From: Gp13-AA77 sp035516075
GTDB lineage: Bacteria; Acidobacteriota; Terriglobia; UBA7540
Direction of reading: 5' to 3'
Assembly: GCA_035516075.1 (NCBI GenBank)
Contig: DATJAQ010000244.1
Span: 1-7,536 of the forward strand
DNA length: 7,536 nt
The notes below the pieces were generated by a model. The model did not search any database. It was given only the letters and a program-made list of their open reading frames with translations, and was not told the origin of the DNA. Within the stretch, counting starts at the first letter, position 1; every line of letters starts with the position of its first letter. A program made the translations under genes and the position numbers. Below, in pieces: positions 6,632 through 7,536 of the stretch.

Positions 6632-6646
6632 GTGTAATTTTTACAC
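6632..6646. promoter_or_regulatory. 15-base palindrome upstream of fabG, candidate operator
   Basis: GTGTAA (6632-6637), TTT, TTACAC (6641-6646) is a perfect inverted repeat, AT-rich within GC-rich surroundings, centred about 39 bases ahead of the fabG ATG. That position suits a repressor operator or a promoter -10 area. I cannot assign a regulator from the sequence. It lacks the stem length and T-tract of a terminator. Confidence 0.4.
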
Positions 6647-6677
6647 ATGGCCTGAGTGGCAGTTTTGGACGGGCTCG

Positions 6678-7421
6678 ATGAGTTTTGAGGGCCGCGTGGC
6701 GCTGGTGACCGGCGCCTCCCAGGGGATCGGGCGTGCCTGCGCTTTGGTGCTGGCTGAAGCCGGGGCCGATGTGGCGATTGGCGCTCGGAACCTCGAAAAG
6801 CTCGCTGGCGTTGCCGGGGAGATCGAGGCCGCCGGCCGGAAAGCGTTGCCGGTGGCCCTAGACGTGTCCAGCGCAGACTCCGTAAAAGATGCGGTCGCCA
6901 AGGTCCACGACGCCTGGCAGAAGATCGACATTCTGGTGAATAACGCCGGGATCGCCCGCGACAACCTGCTGCTGCGGATGAAGCCCGCGGACTGGGAGGC
7001 AGTGATCCGCACCAATCTGGAAGGCGCGTATCATACGATGCGGCTGGTTTTGCCCGGTATGGTGCGCCGCCGCGCCGGGCGGATCATCAATATAACGTCG
7101 GTGGTGGGCCAGACGGGTAACCCTGGCCAGGCGAATTACGTCGCTTCCAAGGCCGGCCTGATCGGTCTCACCAAGGCGGTGGCGGCCGAGGTGGCGAGCC
7201 GCAGCATCACGGTGAATGCCGTCGCGCCGGGCTTTGTGGATACCGCCATGACCCAGACGCTGCCCGAACAGGTGCGGCAAAAGATTCTGAGCTTCGTCCC
7301 ACTCGGGCGTATGGGGACCGGCCGCGAGATCGCGCTGGCCGTGCGCTTCCTTGCCTCAGACGACGCTGCTTATATTACGGGACACGTGCTGAATGTGAAC
7401 GGCGGAATGTTCATGGCGTGA
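6678..7421 (+). CDS. fabG: 3-oxoacyl-[acyl-carrier-protein] reductase
   Basis: This encodes an NADPH-dependent short-chain dehydrogenase that reduces 3-oxoacyl-ACP to 3-hydroxyacyl-ACP in type II fatty-acid elongation in the cytoplasm. The 247 residues match the family length. Seen: the cofactor-binding TGASQGIG at 11-18, an Arg at 37 in the position favouring NADPH, D62-V63, NNAG at 88-91, and the catalytic tetrad N113, S141, Y154 and K158. PGFVDTAMT follows at 184-192 and the typical C-terminal ITGHVLNVNGGMFM ends the protein. The residues align with E. coli FabG N110, S138, Y151 and K155. The start at 6678 puts the Rossmann motif at the usual distance; the upstream GGACGGG is only a weak Shine-Dalgarno. 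Other SDR enzymes can look similar, but the GRMGTGREIA and VNGGMFM features favour FabG. It is not in an obvious fab operon within the window, though the next gene is not visible. Confidence 0.93.
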   Translation: MSFEGRVALVTGASQGIGRACALVLAEAGADVAIGARNLEKLAGVAGEIEAAGRKALPVALDVSSADSVKDAVAKVHDAWQKIDILVNNAGIARDNLLLRMKPADWEAVIRTNLEGAYHTMRLVLPGMVRRRAGRIINITSVVGQTGNPGQANYVASKAGLIGLTKAVAAEVASRSITVNAVAPGFVDTAMTQTLPEQVRQKILSFVPLGRMGTGREIALAVRFLASDDAAYITGHVLNVNGGMFMA

Positions 7422-7425
7422 GAAA

Positions 7426-7474
7426 CAAGAGTCAGGAGACAGGAGACAGGAACCGGAGCTCAAGAGTCAGAGGC
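7426..7474 (+). repeat. Heptamer array, seven units (CARGAGN-like)
   Basis: Seven 7-base units lie in phase starting four bases after the fabG stop: CAAGAGT (7426-7432), CAGGAGA, CAGGAGA, CAGGAAC, CGGAGCT, CAAGAGT, CAGAGGC (7468-7474). Units 2 and 3 are identical, as are units 1 and 6; unit 5 is the most diverged. Together with the array at 6499-6526 they fit a common CAGRARN unit on the same strand. The stretch is non-coding. Confidence 0.75.
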
Positions 7475-7536
7475 GCTAAGCCGAGATGCGCGTGAAGCTG
7501 ATGGGGCTGAGAATCGCAAGCGCCCGGATCTGGAGG
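7475..7536 (+). other. Window tail, possible leader of the next gene
   Basis: No complete gene fits here. An ATG at 7486 opens a frame of 17 codons to the window edge without a good Shine-Dalgarno. The final bases CTGGAGG (7530-7536) look like a ribosome binding site, so a plus-strand gene may start just past the window. Confidence 0.25.

Larger units (their letters stand above)
5994..6677. other. 684-base intergenic region without a convincing gene
   Basis: Open frames exist here on both strands but look non-coding: they are rich in Arg, Pro and Ser, show no domain, and cross repeats. Positions 5994-6430 hold little I can name. There is a promoter-like pair TTGACA (6130-6135) and TAGCAT (6154-6159) with an 18-base spacer on the plus strand, and a short hairpin GCAAC/GTTGC near 6393-6408. 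From 6436 to 6646 the region is dense in repeats and palindromes, listed separately. No tRNA cloverleaf was found. Confidence 0.6.

Overview
This is a GC-rich bacterial window carrying five genes; all but the last encode predicted exported proteins. The family mix (a secreted bacterial WD40 propeller, S9 and S15 peptidases with signal peptides, a small Cys-bracketed secreted protein) and the intergenic texture (a CCACGGG/CCCGTGG hairpin, purine-rich heptamer arrays) suggest an Acidobacteriota-type genome, possibly Solibacter/Bryobacter-like. That placement is inference from style, not from a marker gene.

Layout. Positions 1-1248 (minus) hold the N-terminal 416 residues of a secreted WD40 protein whose 3' end lies outside the window. 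Upstream of it on the same strand, 1303-3432, is a complete prolyl oligopeptidase (family S9A) with all catalytic residues. A 204-base divergent intergenic region (3433-3636) separates it from a plus-strand X-Pro dipeptidyl-peptidase/CocE-type hydrolase (family S15), 3637-5531. That gene is broken by a frame change at 4231-4232: the nucleophile serine lies in one frame, while the catalytic Asp and His and the C-terminal domain lie in another. A convergent hairpin-rich gap (5532-5582) separates it from a minus-strand 136-residue secreted protein (5583-5993).

A 684-base region without convincing genes (5994-6677) follows. It holds two 60-base direct repeats either side of a heptamer array and a CCACGGG hairpin, then a 15-base palindrome just ahead of a complete fabG (6678-7421). 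A second in-phase heptamer array begins four bases after the fabG stop, so fabG sits between two arrays of related CAGRARN units.

How the genes relate. The divergent S9 and S15 genes look like a proline-directed extracytoplasmic peptide-degrading pair, but the S15 member appears inactive as sequenced. fabG belongs to fatty-acid elongation and seems functionally unrelated. I found no defence system, phage, transposase, CRISPR array, rRNA or tRNA. The best leads for novelty are the fabG-flanking repeat architecture and the frame-disrupted S15 gene; neither amounts to a demonstrated new system.
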